This document shows positions 53,799 to 64,000 of a stretch of DNA of 64,000 nucleotides, piece by piece. The stretch is from Marinomonas sp. UCMA 3892 (GTDB lineage: Bacteria > Pseudomonadota > Gammaproteobacteria > Pseudomonadales > Marinomonadaceae): assembly GCF_012726345.1 (NCBI RefSeq), contig NZ_PTXN01000007.1, positions 186,001 to 250,000 on the forward strand, given 5' to 3'. Under the pieces are notes generated by a model. The model saw nothing but the letters and a program-made list of their open reading frames with translations, searched no databases and was not told the origin of the DNA. The number at the start of each line of letters is the position of its first letter. Within the stretch, counting starts at the first letter, position 1. A program made the position numbers and the translations under genes.

Positions 53799-55844
53799 TT
53801 GGGATTAGTGCTTAGAAATCTGTTTTTGCCAGAAAAACAGGCGGTTATTTTTGCGCTCAAAGGCGTTATTGCAATGGCGATGGCGCTGACGATTGCTCTC
53901 TCTTTGAATCTCGATCGGCCTTATTGGGCGTTGGTTTCCGCTGTCTTTTTGCAAATGCGTCCTGAAAGTGGTTTAGTCGTTGAAAAAGCCATTTGCCAAA
54001 TTGTCGGCACTATTATAGGCGGCTTATTTGGCATTTTATTATTAACTCAGTTGATGCCGTATCCCTATCTGGCTTTGGGTGTCTTGGCGTTATGGCTGGG
54101 TTTGAATTCCGCCTTATCCGCTCTGGTGCGACAAGCAAATTTCGTCTATGCATTTGCCATGGCGGCGGTCACTTCTGAAATCATTGTTTTGATGGTTATG
54201 GCAAGCCCAACTACTGCTGATAGCCAAGCAGTCTTCAGTATTGCTCAAGCTCGTGTGAGCGAGATTGTCATCGGCTCCATATGTGCTGGTGTAGTTAGTC
54301 ATATGTTCTGGCCAGTTAAAGTCAAAGACAGTCTGCAAATGCAGGCCAGATCGGTGATTAATCAAACGTTGCAGTATCTTGTTACCGAGTTAGATCGGAC
54401 GGGAACTCATGAAAACCGCCATAAGCAAATTGATGGCATTATGGCGACATTAGGTATGGTGAGTGAAGATTCTAGTGCTGCCAGTTATGAAGGTCCCAAA
54501 GGACCGGGACGAACGCGAGCTGCGAATCAATTGGCTCAGAAAGTGTTATCTTTGCTTGCTTTGGTGCAAATATTTGGCCGTTTGCAGCGTCGCCATGCTG
54601 AATTGATTACGCCTGCTTTGGCACAATTACTGGATCAACTCCGTGAGGCATTTGGACGTATTGCAGAGTCCCGCGATTTTGAGTATTGCTTGGATCAGGT
54701 AAAAGTATTGCGTCGAGATCTTGCTGAGTATCGGGCGAATAATCAGTCAGAGACGCCATTTGAGTTGCATATGTTGAATGTTGGGGCTGAGATTACGTCT
54801 GAGCTAACGGTTTTATTACGGGCTTATCGCGCCTTGGAAGAACGTGATAGTACCTTACTGAACGCGCCTAGCATGTTGACTTACCGAGACCCGTTAGCGG
54901 GCTTTATTGTAGGTTTGCGAACCTGTGTGGTGTTTTTAATAGGTGCCTGTATCTGGGTTGGAACTGGCTCAACTGCTGCCTTGATGATTATGATTTTGCC
55001 GGTCATTTTTTCGATTATGTTGGCTCGATTGCCATTGATGGTTCTAAAGGTTGTTCTAAAAAGGTTACTGATTGGTGTTGTTGTAGCGGTTCTTGTGGCG
55101 GTTTTTTACGCGCTTAATTTATTATCACAGAGCTCAGGGCAATTAGAGCTTCTATTACTTGTATTAGCCGCTCCATATTTCATTGGTTTATTGCTTCTAT
55201 CGGACAGGCAAACTCTGCCTTATGGTTTGGGTTTTTGTATTCCTTTTTCCATTTTGGTTAGCCCAAGTAGGGACATGAGCCGAGCTTTTTCTATCGATTA
55301 TACAATAAGTTCTGCCATGGCAATTTTTGCAGGCGTGTGTATTTTGTTTTGGGTGTTTCATTTAATTACGGGACCAAGTGTTCAGTTGCTAGTTCATCGT
55401 ATTTTTAAAACGACCTATCAAGACTTATTGGAGATTAATCAGCACACCAGTCCAACAGCTTGGTATAACCGCCGTATGGCCGATAGATTGTTGCGCCTGA
55501 CAAATTATGACCAAGGTTCTAAATCGCGTGCAATTACAGATTTAGCATTAACTGCTTTAAATCTTGGCCATGTTTCTATTCGGCTGCGTTCGATCTGTGA
55601 AAGCTTGGCAGGCAAGCAGCAGCTGAATTCACTGGAAGGTTGGCAAACTTCTTTGGCCAATGCTTTTTTATTGGCAAGTAAAGGTCGCTGTGATGATGGC
55701 TTTGAAAAAGCCTGTAAGTCTTTATATGACGAGCTGATTACTTTTGTAGGAGATTCTAATCAGGTTGAAGCCATTCAGGGGATGTTTCTTCGTATCAATA
55801 TGTCGTTTGAAAGAAGTGCCGAGGCCATTGCTGCCCAGCGCTAG
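53799..55844 (+). CDS. FUSC-family inner-membrane efflux protein (AaeB-like)
   Basis: The 681-residue protein has two repeats of a hydrophobic block (about 20-180 and 365-520), each of about six helices, separated and followed by soluble helical regions, the layout of the aromatic acid exporter/FUSC family (E. coli AaeB, 655). Conserved N-terminal signature: LDRPYWALVSAVFLQMRPE. It starts with TTG 53799, with AGGGAGAG 5 nt upstream, and lies 14 bp after the HlyD gene. With DUF1656 and HlyD it forms a complete AaeXAB-like operon. AaeB exports p-hydroxybenzoate in E. coli. Confidence 0.9.
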   Translation: MGLVLRNLFLPEKQAVIFALKGVIAMAMALTIALSLNLDRPYWALVSAVFLQMRPESGLVVEKAICQIVGTIIGGLFGILLLTQLMPYPYLALGVLALWLGLNSALSALVRQANFVYAFAMAAVTSEIIVLMVMASPTTADSQAVFSIAQARVSEIVIGSICAGVVSHMFWPVKVKDSLQMQARSVINQTLQYLVTELDRTGTHENRHKQIDGIMATLGMVSEDSSAASYEGPKGPGRTRAANQLAQKVLSLLALVQIFGRLQRRHAELITPALAQLLDQLREAFGRIAESRDFEYCLDQVKVLRRDLAEYRANNQSETPFELHMLNVGAEITSELTVLLRAYRALEERDSTLLNAPSMLTYRDPLAGFIVGLRTCVVFLIGACIWVGTGSTAALMIMILPVIFSIMLARLPLMVLKVVLKRLLIGVVVAVLVAVFYALNLLSQSSGQLELLLLVLAAPYFIGLLLLSDRQTLPYGLGFCIPFSILVSPSRDMSRAFSIDYTISSAMAIFAGVCILFWVFHLITGPSVQLLVHRIFKTTYQDLLEINQHTSPTAWYNRRMADRLLRLTNYDQGSKSRAITDLALTALNLGHVSIRLRSICESLAGKQQLNSLEGWQTSLANAFLLASKGRCDDGFEKACKSLYDELITFVGDSNQVEAIQGMFLRINMSFERSAEAIAAQR

Positions 55845-55876
55845 TCTATCTTTGTATTAAGAGTCTAGGTGTCGAT

Positions 55877-56557
55877 TTAGACTCTTAATAACCAATTAGC
55901 GTGATCTTTGTAATTAGCAACCAAATCTGCGTTTAATCCATCACTTTGATTAATTCTTTCCATGGCTTGTTGATGACTGAAGTTCCATGCTTGCATATGG
56001 CGGTTTGCTAATCGTTCAATCGCGATTTTTACTGGAACATCCAAAAACCAGTGTTCGTCAAATAATGCTTTCGATTCTCGCCAGCCATCGTTTTGATGTA
56101 ACAGATACAAACCTTCAATCAATACGACTTTAGTGGCTTTATTAATTGATACGTCGTTTTCTATTGGGTCGCCCAATGCATGGTCAAAACTTGGCCATAA
56201 AATATCTTCTAGTTGATAGCTTTGTTTAATTCTCTTAACTCGTTCGATAAAACCTGCACTATCAAATGTCCAAGGGGCACCACGTCTTGCGAAGGCTTCA
56301 TCAGAGTTTGGTAAAGCATGAAGTTGAGCTTTGGATAGATGAAAGCCATCCATTGAAAGGCAAATCACTTGCGTGTTTTTTTGCTTTGAAAAATATTCAA
56401 TCAAGTATGCCGCAAGAGTGCTCTTGCCTGAGCCAGGACCACCTGTTAAGCCAATAAGTGTTCGGCTCGATTTGGTCAGGCAAGCTTGGATTTTTTCTAG
56501 TGCGGCTTTTACATCTCTAGATTGCTCATAGCTACGATTGATATCAAGGGTGGTCAT
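55877..56557 (-). CDS. P-loop kinase of the uridine kinase/PanK-like (YggC/FrcK) group
   Basis: A 226-residue soluble kinase with Walker A GGPGSGKST at residues 39-47, the substrate-side SMDGFHLSK, and the diagnostic RRGAPWTFD that marks the YggC/FrcK branch of the PRK/uridine kinase/pantothenate kinase superfamily. A second motif, VVLIEGLYLL, supplies the Walker B-like strand. The natural substrate is unsettled; fructose and nucleosides have been suggested for relatives. It is convergent with the efflux operon (32 bp apart) and divergent from the DUF6482 gene. Confidence 0.82.
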   Translation of the reverse strand: MTTLDINRSYEQSRDVKAALEKIQACLTKSSRTLIGLTGGPGSGKSTLAAYLIEYFSKQKNTQVICLSMDGFHLSKAQLHALPNSDEAFARRGAPWTFDSAGFIERVKRIKQSYQLEDILWPSFDHALGDPIENDVSINKATKVVLIEGLYLLHQNDGWRESKALFDEHWFLDVPVKIAIERLANRHMQAWNFSHQQAMERINQSDGLNADLVANYKDHANWLLRV

Positions 56558-56685
56558 GGTGTTTCCTGTTCTTATTGTTTATCCGCATACTCTAGCATGA
56601 AGTAATTACAGGAATTTACATTTTTAAGTGAACTGTGAGTTATCTGGGGCGCGTATCTAATGAAACCCTAAGAAGGAGTTGCGTC

Positions 56686-56982
56686 ATGTTATTAAAAGAA
56701 CTAAAAAAAATCTCTCATATCGATAAAGTAAAGCTGCATTCTCTTGAATTAAATTTGTATCAGTTGTCCGTGGTAATTGGGGATGAAGAAGATTATGTCC
56801 AAACGGAACATGGGCGTTTTTTAACAAGTCATAACAAGCTGGATTTACAGGCTTTATTTAAGGATAAGACGGTTGGCGCAATGGTGCTGTGTCATCAAAG
56901 TGCCTATGACGAAATGGTTGGCCAGCCAGTAGGTATGGGAAATTTCTTAGAAGTACCGCTTGGTAATACGGATTTGTCTTAG
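56686..56982 (+). CDS. DUF6482-like small protein
   Basis: A 98-residue cytoplasmic protein starting at ATG 56686 with AAGGAG 7 nt upstream. The pattern LELNLYQLSVVIGDEEDYV, a TSHNKLDLQALF stretch and the C-terminal LCHQSAYDEMVGQP resembles the small DUF6482 proteins of Pseudomonas and related marine bacteria, which have no known function. The frame is open to 56635, but that start lacks a ribosome-binding site. Its stop lies 16 bp from the end of the convergent vanR. Confidence 0.7.
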   Translation: MLLKELKKISHIDKVKLHSLELNLYQLSVVIGDEEDYVQTEHGRFLTSHNKLDLQALFKDKTVGAMVLCHQSAYDEMVGQPVGMGNFLEVPLGNTDLS

Positions 56983-56998
56983 AAGGTTTGGTGTTGCC

Positions 56999-57718
56999 TC
57001 AGCTGCCTGTATTTTTTAATACGTGCATTCTTTCGCCGTTTTCTTCCATTTGGGAAAATACTTTCGCATAGCTGTGTGTGACATTGGCATGTTCACGCAT
57101 GATAGCTTCAGCTCGGCTTCCCTGCCCATGGCTGATGGCATCAAATACCGCATGGTGCTGCATATGGGCAAAATTAAAACGGCGATACTCCTGTGCTAGA
57201 TTATTACGATCAAATGCTAGGGCACTCACCGATGCAAAAGGCAGATGTTCATTACGACTTAATGCTTCTGCTATGGCTGGATTTAAACTGGCTTCTATAA
57301 TAATTTGATGAAAACGCTGGTTCATGTCGTGGTATATGGCGAGGTCTTGTTCATTGATGTTGCCTTTCGCAAACAATTCATCACCTTGTTTTAATAGTTG
57401 TAGCAATTCATTGATCTGGGCTTTCGATAGTGTATTTTCCGCCGCCTGTCTTGCTGCCAACCCCTCAAGTACTCCTCGTACTTCAATAGCGCCGCTAATT
57501 TCTGCCTGCGTCACTTGACGAACAATGTAGCCACGTCCGGATAATTTAGTTAGTAAGCCTTCCTGTTCTAAGGTTCGAAAAGCAATGCGTACTGGAGTTC
57601 GTGAAACACCAAGTTGCTCTGCTGTAGGGATCTCTGCAAGGCGTTGCCCAGCTTCTAACTCACCAGACAAAATCATTTGTCGTAGTCGACTGATTACTTG
57701 TTGTCCGGGTTTGTTCAT
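56999..57718 (-). CDS. vanR: GntR-family transcriptional regulator VanR
   Basis: VanR represses vanillate O-demethylase genes and is released by vanillate. The 239-residue protein has an N-terminal winged helix (about residues 5-70; PTAEQLGVSRTPVRIAFRTL is the HTH) and a C-terminal FCD ligand-binding domain with EVRGVLEGLAARQAAE and the late His of IMREHANVTHSYAKVF. It closely resembles Caulobacter VanR. The start is ATG 57718, supported by AGGCAGGAT just upstream; a frame open to 57802 runs into the operator region. It is divergent from vanA across 223 bp with three operator-like palindromes, so autoregulation is likely. Confidence 0.92.
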   Translation of the reverse strand: MNKPGQQVISRLRQMILSGELEAGQRLAEIPTAEQLGVSRTPVRIAFRTLEQEGLLTKLSGRGYIVRQVTQAEISGAIEVRGVLEGLAARQAAENTLSKAQINELLQLLKQGDELFAKGNINEQDLAIYHDMNQRFHQIIIEASLNPAIAEALSRNEHLPFASVSALAFDRNNLAQEYRRFNFAHMQHHAVFDAISHGQGSRAEAIMREHANVTHSYAKVFSQMEENGERMHVLKNTGS

Positions 57719-57780
57719 TGATCCTGCCTCTGTGTATTTAGAAAAAATATCATAGCGTAAATTCTGGGAAAATAGTAACG

Positions 57781-57792
57781 ATTGGATCCAAT
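57781..57792. promoter_or_regulatory. VanR operator-like palindrome O1
   Basis: ATTGGATCCAAT, a perfect 12-bp palindrome, about 63 bp upstream of vanR. It is identical to the described VanR operator (VanO) of Caulobacter. Placed to affect vanR's own promoter. Confidence 0.85.
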
Positions 57793-57849
57793 AGAGAAAC
57801 ATTTACATATCAATTGTTTAGCTTGAATGCCATTATTCATTATGTATCA

Positions 57850-57861
57850 AATGGATCCAAT
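57850..57861. promoter_or_regulatory. VanR operator-like site O2 (one mismatch)
   Basis: AATGGATCCAAT, one base from the consensus, midway between vanR and vanA and about 15 bp upstream of the likely vanA -35. Confidence 0.7.
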
Positions 57862-57876
57862 TAATGCATAACTATA

Positions 57877-57904
57877 TTGTTTTATGATTTATTTTGTCTA
57901 TATT
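57877..57904 (+). promoter_or_regulatory. Likely vanA promoter
   Basis: TTGTTT (57877-57882) and TATATT (57899-57904) are separated by 16 bp. The -10 overlaps operator O3, a layout in which a bound repressor would exclude RNA polymerase. Confidence 0.6.
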
Positions 57905-57914
57905 GGATCCAATA
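57901..57914. promoter_or_regulatory. VanR operator-like palindrome O3
   Basis: TATTGGATCCAATA is a perfect 14-bp palindrome that contains the 12-bp core at 57902-57913 and ends 15 bp before the vanA ribosome-binding site. Confidence 0.85.
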
Positions 57915-57941
57915 AATAAAAATAAAAGCAGGAGAATTTCT

Positions 57942-59045
57942 ATGAGTCAGCAAACTTTCCCTAAAAACATGTGGTATGTCGCTGCGATGTCTGAAGAGGT
58001 GGCGGGCAGCAAACCTCTTGGTCGTAAAATTTGTGGTGAAAGCATTGCTTTTTACCGTTCCCACGATAACGAAATTGCTGCGGTGCTGGATTTCTGTCCG
58101 CATCGTGGTGCCGCTTTGTCATTGGGTTATGTAGAAGATGGCCTTTTGGTCTGTGGTTACCACGGTTTAAAAATGGGGGCGGACGGCAAGACCAAAGAAA
58201 TGCCTTTGCAACGAGTGAAAGGCTTTCCTTGTATGAAGTCTTATGCGGTTGAAGAGCGCTATGGTTTTATTTGGGTGTGGCCTGGTGATCAGTCTCAAGC
58301 CGATAAAGACTTAATTCCTCATCTGGAGTGGGCGGTAAATCCTGAGTGGGCTTATGGTGGAGGTTTGTATCATATCAATTGTGACTATCGTTTGATGGTA
58401 GATAACTTGATGGATTTGACTCACGAAACTTATGTTCATGCTAGTAGTATTGGTCAGAAAGAAATCGATGAATCTCCTGTTTCTACTAAAGTTGAAGGCG
58501 ATAAGGTCATCACTAGCCGCTTTATGGAAAACATTATGGCACCGCCATTTTGGAGATCTGCTCTTAGGGGGAATGGTTTGGCAGATGATGTACCAGTAGA
58601 TCGTTGGCAAATTTGTCGTTTTAGTCCACCATCTCATGTGATGATTGATGTGGGAGTTGCTCATGCTGGACATGGGGGCTTTGAGGCACCTGCGGATAAA
58701 AAAGCCAGCAGTACAGTGGTGGATTTTATTACCCCAGAAACAGAAACGTCGATTTGGTATTTCTGGGGGATGGCGCGCAACTTCAAACCGGAAGATCAAG
58801 AGCTAACAGATACAATACGCGAAGGGCAGGGCAAGATTTTTGCTGAAGATTTAGAAGTGCTTGAACGTCAACAGGAAAACCTATTGGCCTTTCCAGATTA
58901 TGATTTGTTAAAACTGGATATTGACGCAGGTGGTGTTCAATCAAGAAGAGTGATTGACCGAATTATTGCGAAAGAGCAGGCGGCTAAACAGCAACCTAAA
59001 GCGTCCTCGTCGTCAAATGCGCCGCTTCAAACCGCTTCTTTCTAA
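57942..59045 (+). CDS. vanA: Vanillate O-demethylase, Rieske oxygenase subunit
   Basis: VanA with VanB converts vanillate to protocatechuate and formaldehyde. The 367-residue protein has a Rieske [2Fe-2S] motif (Cys52-x-His54 in FCPHRGA and Cys71-x2-His74 in VCGYHGL) and a non-heme iron site with His161 and His166 in LTHETYVHASSIG. It starts at ATG 57942 with AGGAG 7 nt upstream; the frame is open to 57894 but that would overlap operator O3. Rieske demethylases act on related methoxy-aromatics, so substrate is inferred from vanR, vanB and the operators. vanB follows after 71 bp. No pca (protocatechuate) or formaldehyde-detoxification genes lie in the window. Confidence 0.92.
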   Translation: MSQQTFPKNMWYVAAMSEEVAGSKPLGRKICGESIAFYRSHDNEIAAVLDFCPHRGAALSLGYVEDGLLVCGYHGLKMGADGKTKEMPLQRVKGFPCMKSYAVEERYGFIWVWPGDQSQADKDLIPHLEWAVNPEWAYGGGLYHINCDYRLMVDNLMDLTHETYVHASSIGQKEIDESPVSTKVEGDKVITSRFMENIMAPPFWRSALRGNGLADDVPVDRWQICRFSPPSHVMIDVGVAHAGHGGFEAPADKKASSTVVDFITPETETSIWYFWGMARNFKPEDQELTDTIREGQGKIFAEDLEVLERQQENLLAFPDYDLLKLDIDAGGVQSRRVIDRIIAKEQAAKQQPKASSSSNAPLQTASF

Positions 59046-59116
59046 CAAAGGCGCTGACAAGAGAGTTGCTCTAGTTGCTCTCTTGTCAAATAAGAATAAT
59101 AAATTAGGAGTACTTG

Positions 59117-60073
59117 ATGATTCAGGTAGTAGTAAGAAATGTGGTGACTGAAGCGCTAGGTGTGGTTCGATTGGTTTTAGGTTCCGTGGATGGTTCTGAT
59201 TTGCCAAGTTTTGAACCCGGAGCTCATATTGATGTTCATTTGCCTAGTGGTTTGGTTCGACAATATTCTTTGTGTCGTATGCAATCTGAAGGGCAGTATT
59301 ATGAAATAGCAGTGTTAAAAGACCCTCAATCAAGAGGTGGTTCAGAGGAAGTGCACCGCTTGCAGATAGGCGACGAATTATCAATTAGTGCCCCTAAAAA
59401 CCACTTTCCTTTGATGGATGTAGCGCGTCACAGTGTCTTGATTGCTGGTGGTATTGGTGTAACGCCGATATTGCCAATGGCGCAGCAATTGCAAAAAAAA
59501 GGTTTATCCTTTGAATTTCATTATTGTGCCCGATCTCCAGAAACAGCCGCTTTTGCATCGGCATTAAAAAATGCTTCTTTTGCTGATAAAATGCACTTTC
59601 ACTACAGTGAAGTGGCAGGCTCTAGTCAAATGGATGTAGTGAGTGTTTTGTCTCGTCATGTGAACGATTCTGAATTGTATATTTGTGGTCCCGCTTCATT
59701 TATTGATTACGTGTTGTTGCAGGCAAAAATGCTAGGTTGGCCTGAAGACAGATTACACCGAGAGTTCTTCGCAGCACCTGCTGTAGATGAGAATGTAAGT
59801 GAGAATACTGCCTTTAAAGTTAAGATACACAGTACAGGTGAGGTTTTAGATGTTAGAGCCAATCAAAGCATTTTTGAGGCTTTAGATGAGAACGGTATTT
59901 TCCTTGCTGTATCCTGTGAATCTGGCGTATGTGGTACTTGTCAAACAGGCGTTATAGATGGCGTGCCTGATCACCGAGATGTCTTTTTAACGGATAAAGA
60001 ACATGCTCAAGGTAAGTTGGTTATGCCTTGCTGTTCTCGCTCAAAAACACCTGTCTTAGAGTTAGACTTATAA
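59117..60073 (+). CDS. vanB: Vanillate O-demethylase, reductase subunit
   Basis: VanB passes electrons from NAD(P)H to VanA. The 318-residue class IA reductase has the flavin-binding RQYSLCRM (phthalate-dioxygenase-reductase type), a nucleotide-binding GGIGVTPILPMAQQL, and a C-terminal plant-type ferredoxin with the cluster Cys-x4-Cys-x2-Cys in CESGVCGTCQTG and the last Cys near MPCCSRS. TTAGGAG at 59104-59110 supports ATG 59117 over the in-frame TTG at 59114. No intrinsic terminator with a U tract follows; a large palindrome lies 38 bp downstream. Confidence 0.94.
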   Translation: MIQVVVRNVVTEALGVVRLVLGSVDGSDLPSFEPGAHIDVHLPSGLVRQYSLCRMQSEGQYYEIAVLKDPQSRGGSEEVHRLQIGDELSISAPKNHFPLMDVARHSVLIAGGIGVTPILPMAQQLQKKGLSFEFHYCARSPETAAFASALKNASFADKMHFHYSEVAGSSQMDVVSVLSRHVNDSELYICGPASFIDYVLLQAKMLGWPEDRLHREFFAAPAVDENVSENTAFKVKIHSTGEVLDVRANQSIFEALDENGIFLAVSCESGVCGTCQTGVIDGVPDHRDVFLTDKEHAQGKLVMPCCSRSKTPVLELDL

Positions 60074-60111
60074 CTCTGGTTTAACAGGCCTCGCTTTTCT
60101 TGGTATAGATC

Positions 60112-60153
60112 TTTCACTCAATGTAAAACAACTGTGTTTTACATTGAGTGAAA
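60112..60153. repeat. Perfect 19-bp-arm inverted repeat between vanB and pyrG
   Basis: The arm at 60112-60130 (TTTCACTCAATGTAAAACA) and its exact reverse complement at 60135-60153 flank only 4 bp (ACTG). It can form a very stable hairpin in RNA or a cruciform in DNA. Neither strand has a T tract after the stem, so it is not a standard intrinsic terminator. It may still end vanAB transcripts, protect their 3' end, or bind a regulator of pyrG. Confidence 0.85.
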
Positions 60154-60243
60154 TGCCTTCCGATGTTATTATTTTCCCCCGTCCTGAAGGTATATTGTTA
60201 TGTGCTTTCAAATCTCATTTTTTTATATTTTAAGGCGGGTTAA

Positions 60244-61884
<1,641 letters not shown>

Positions 61885-61927
61885 ATAGAGCCCCTCGCAC
61901 GACTACTGTGCTTGCCAATACTTTGTT

Positions 61928-61978
61928 AAAAATAGACTCGAAATGCTCATTTATAAACTGTGCTTTTCGTCTATTTTT
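61928..61978 (+). terminator. Possible terminator after pyrG
   Basis: AAAAATAGA (61928-61936) pairs with TCTATTTTT (61970-61978), and an inner CGAAA/TTTCG pairing across a 2-nt bulge extends it. The stem is AT-rich and the loop long, so the call is weak. Confidence 0.35.
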
Positions 61979-62044
61979 GCCTAGCCTTGGCTTCGCTCGT
62001 TACATCGTGCAAAGGACTCAGTCATGCAAACAGGCAGTTTGTGA

Positions 62045-63373
<1,329 letters not shown>

Positions 63374-63386
63374 TATCGTCTGATTT

Positions 63387-63418
63387 AAAAAAGGGAGGAC
63401 TTGGTTCTCCCTTTTTTT
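63387..63418 (+). terminator. Intrinsic terminator of eno
   Basis: An A6 run, then GGGAGGAC-TTG-GTTCTCCC (one G-T pair) and T7. Confidence 0.88.
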
Positions 63419-63482
63419 ATTTTTTTTGCTTTGATTCCTTTGATAATGAGGAATATGTTTTTTTAGATGTTGAGGGTGTTAT

Positions 63483-63761
63483 ATGGCACGTTTGTTAATT
63501 TTCTTCTTTGTCTGTGCCGTGGGTTATCAATCTTATCATTTGTATTTTGGTGAGCAGGGCGTTAAGCGACAAGAAGAACTAGCAAAGCAGATCGCCTATC
63601 AAGAGCGTATTAACTTACGCCTGAAGCACCGTAATCAAGCCCTTAGAGCGCAAGTACATGATCTTCGCCTTGGAGAAGAGGCGGTAGAGGAGCATGTTCG
63701 TAGCGAACTTCAGTATATAAAAGATGGTGAAGTGTTTTATCGCATGGTGAATAAAAAATGA
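63483..63761 (+). CDS. ftsB: Cell division protein FtsB
   Basis: FtsB bridges FtsL and FtsQ in the divisome and signals septal peptidoglycan synthesis. The 92-residue protein has a single N-terminal membrane segment (about 3-21) and a periplasmic coiled coil (about 30-65) followed by the conserved VRSELQYIKDGEVFYRMV. The eno-ftsB-ispD order is typical of Gammaproteobacteria. Its stop overlaps the ispD start by 4 bp (ATGA). Confidence 0.95.
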   Translation: MARLLIFFFVCAVGYQSYHLYFGEQGVKRQEELAKQIAYQERINLRLKHRNQALRAQVHDLRLGEEAVEEHVRSELQYIKDGEVFYRMVNKK

Positions 63762-64000
63762 TAAAGCCTTTGTGGGTTATCATTCCTGCCGCTGGTGTTG
63801 GCCAGCGTATGCAAGCGAATTACCCAAAACAATATTTACCTCTTGCCGGACAAACTATTCTAGACCGAACTATCGAGATTTTTGTTTCGCATCCGCTTAT
63901 CGCTGGTGTGCTAGTTGGTGTGGGTGAAAATGATGCATATTGGCCAGATTCAAAATGGCAGCAGCACGATTTAGTTCATAGGTTTGTTGGTGGTAAAGAA
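63758..64000 (+). CDS. ispD: 2-C-methyl-D-erythritol 4-phosphate cytidylyltransferase, N-terminal part (cut by window edge)
   Basis: The frame starts at ATG 63758, overlapping ftsB by 4 bp, and is open to the end of the window (81 codons). The encoded start WVIIPAAGVGQRMQANYPKQ carries the nucleotide-binding loop and Lys of IspD, which makes CDP-methylerythritol in the MEP isoprenoid pathway. The next conserved step, LPLAGQTILDRTIEIF, also fits. The rest lies beyond the edge. Confidence 0.93.
   Translation, partial: MIKPLWVIIPAAGVGQRMQANYPKQYLPLAGQTILDRTIEIFVSHPLIAGVLVGVGENDAYWPDSKWQQHDLVHRFVGGKE

Noticed and set aside
58311..58799. 162-residue minus-strand frame inside vanA
   Set aside because: Antisense shadow of the vanA coding sequence, rich in His/Trp/Ile as expected from complementing its codons.

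Overview
The window is a 64 kb stretch of a gammaproteobacterial chromosome. Gene content, gene order and sequence style best fit a marine Oceanospirillales bacterium close to Marinomonas; this is inferred from synteny and protein similarity, not from a marker-gene search. It is densely packed core genome. I see no tRNA, rRNA, CRISPR array, insertion sequence, prophage or integrase.

Layout. (1) 1-1.3 kb: the 3' end of glgC, its terminator, then riboflavin synthase (ribE). (2) 1.5-7.0 kb: lepA-lepB-rnc-era-recO-acpS, covering translation, secretion, RNA processing, recombination and ACP activation; pdxJ, often found between recO and acpS, is absent. (3) 7-18.3 kb: a GacS/BarA hybrid kinase on the minus strand and a small Cys-rich lipoprotein, then cysM-rlmD-relA-mazG, a neighbourhood also known from Pseudomonas, then ppc. 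(4) 18.5-24.4 kb: adk, tsaB, uppP, rsmJ, slyX, a membrane-tethered cold-shock-domain protein, tpx, panD and two unrecognised small genes. (5) 24.4-32.2 kb, mostly minus strand: dapE-yffB-dapD-dapC-glnD-map, joining lysine/peptidoglycan precursor synthesis to nitrogen sensing. (6) 32.3-52.6 kb: the classic run rpsB-tsf-pyrH-frr-uppS-cdsA-dxr-rseP-bamA-skp-lpxD-fabZ-lpxA-lpxB-rnhB-dnaE-accA-tilS, serving translation, isoprenoid carrier, phospholipid, lipid A, outer-membrane assembly, replication and fatty-acid initiation. (7) 52.7-60.1 kb: an accessory block between tilS and pyrG holding a DUF1656/HlyD/FUSC efflux operon (AaeXAB-like), a P-loop kinase, a DUF6482 protein and vanR-vanA-vanB. (8) 60.2-64 kb: pyrG, eno, ftsB and the start of ispD; kdsA is not between pyrG and eno.

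How the parts work together. The accessory block looks like an aromatic-acid module. VanAB demethylates vanillate. A divergent GntR-type VanR probably controls it through copies of a 12-bp palindrome (ATTGGATCCAAT) in the intergenic region, one of them overlapping the likely vanA promoter. The neighbouring efflux operon resembles pumps that export hydroxylated aromatic carboxylic acids. Whether the pump and VanAB share a physiology is inference.

I found no convincing wholly new multi-gene system. The best leads are the membrane-anchored cold-shock protein, the paired unknown genes at 23.7-24.4 kb, a perfect 19-bp-arm palindrome between vanB and pyrG, a hairpin that places the map stop codon in its loop, and inverted repeats ahead of ribE and lepA. 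Several genes start at TTG or GTG; where a longer in-frame start was possible I chose starts by Shine-Dalgarno spacing and family alignment.
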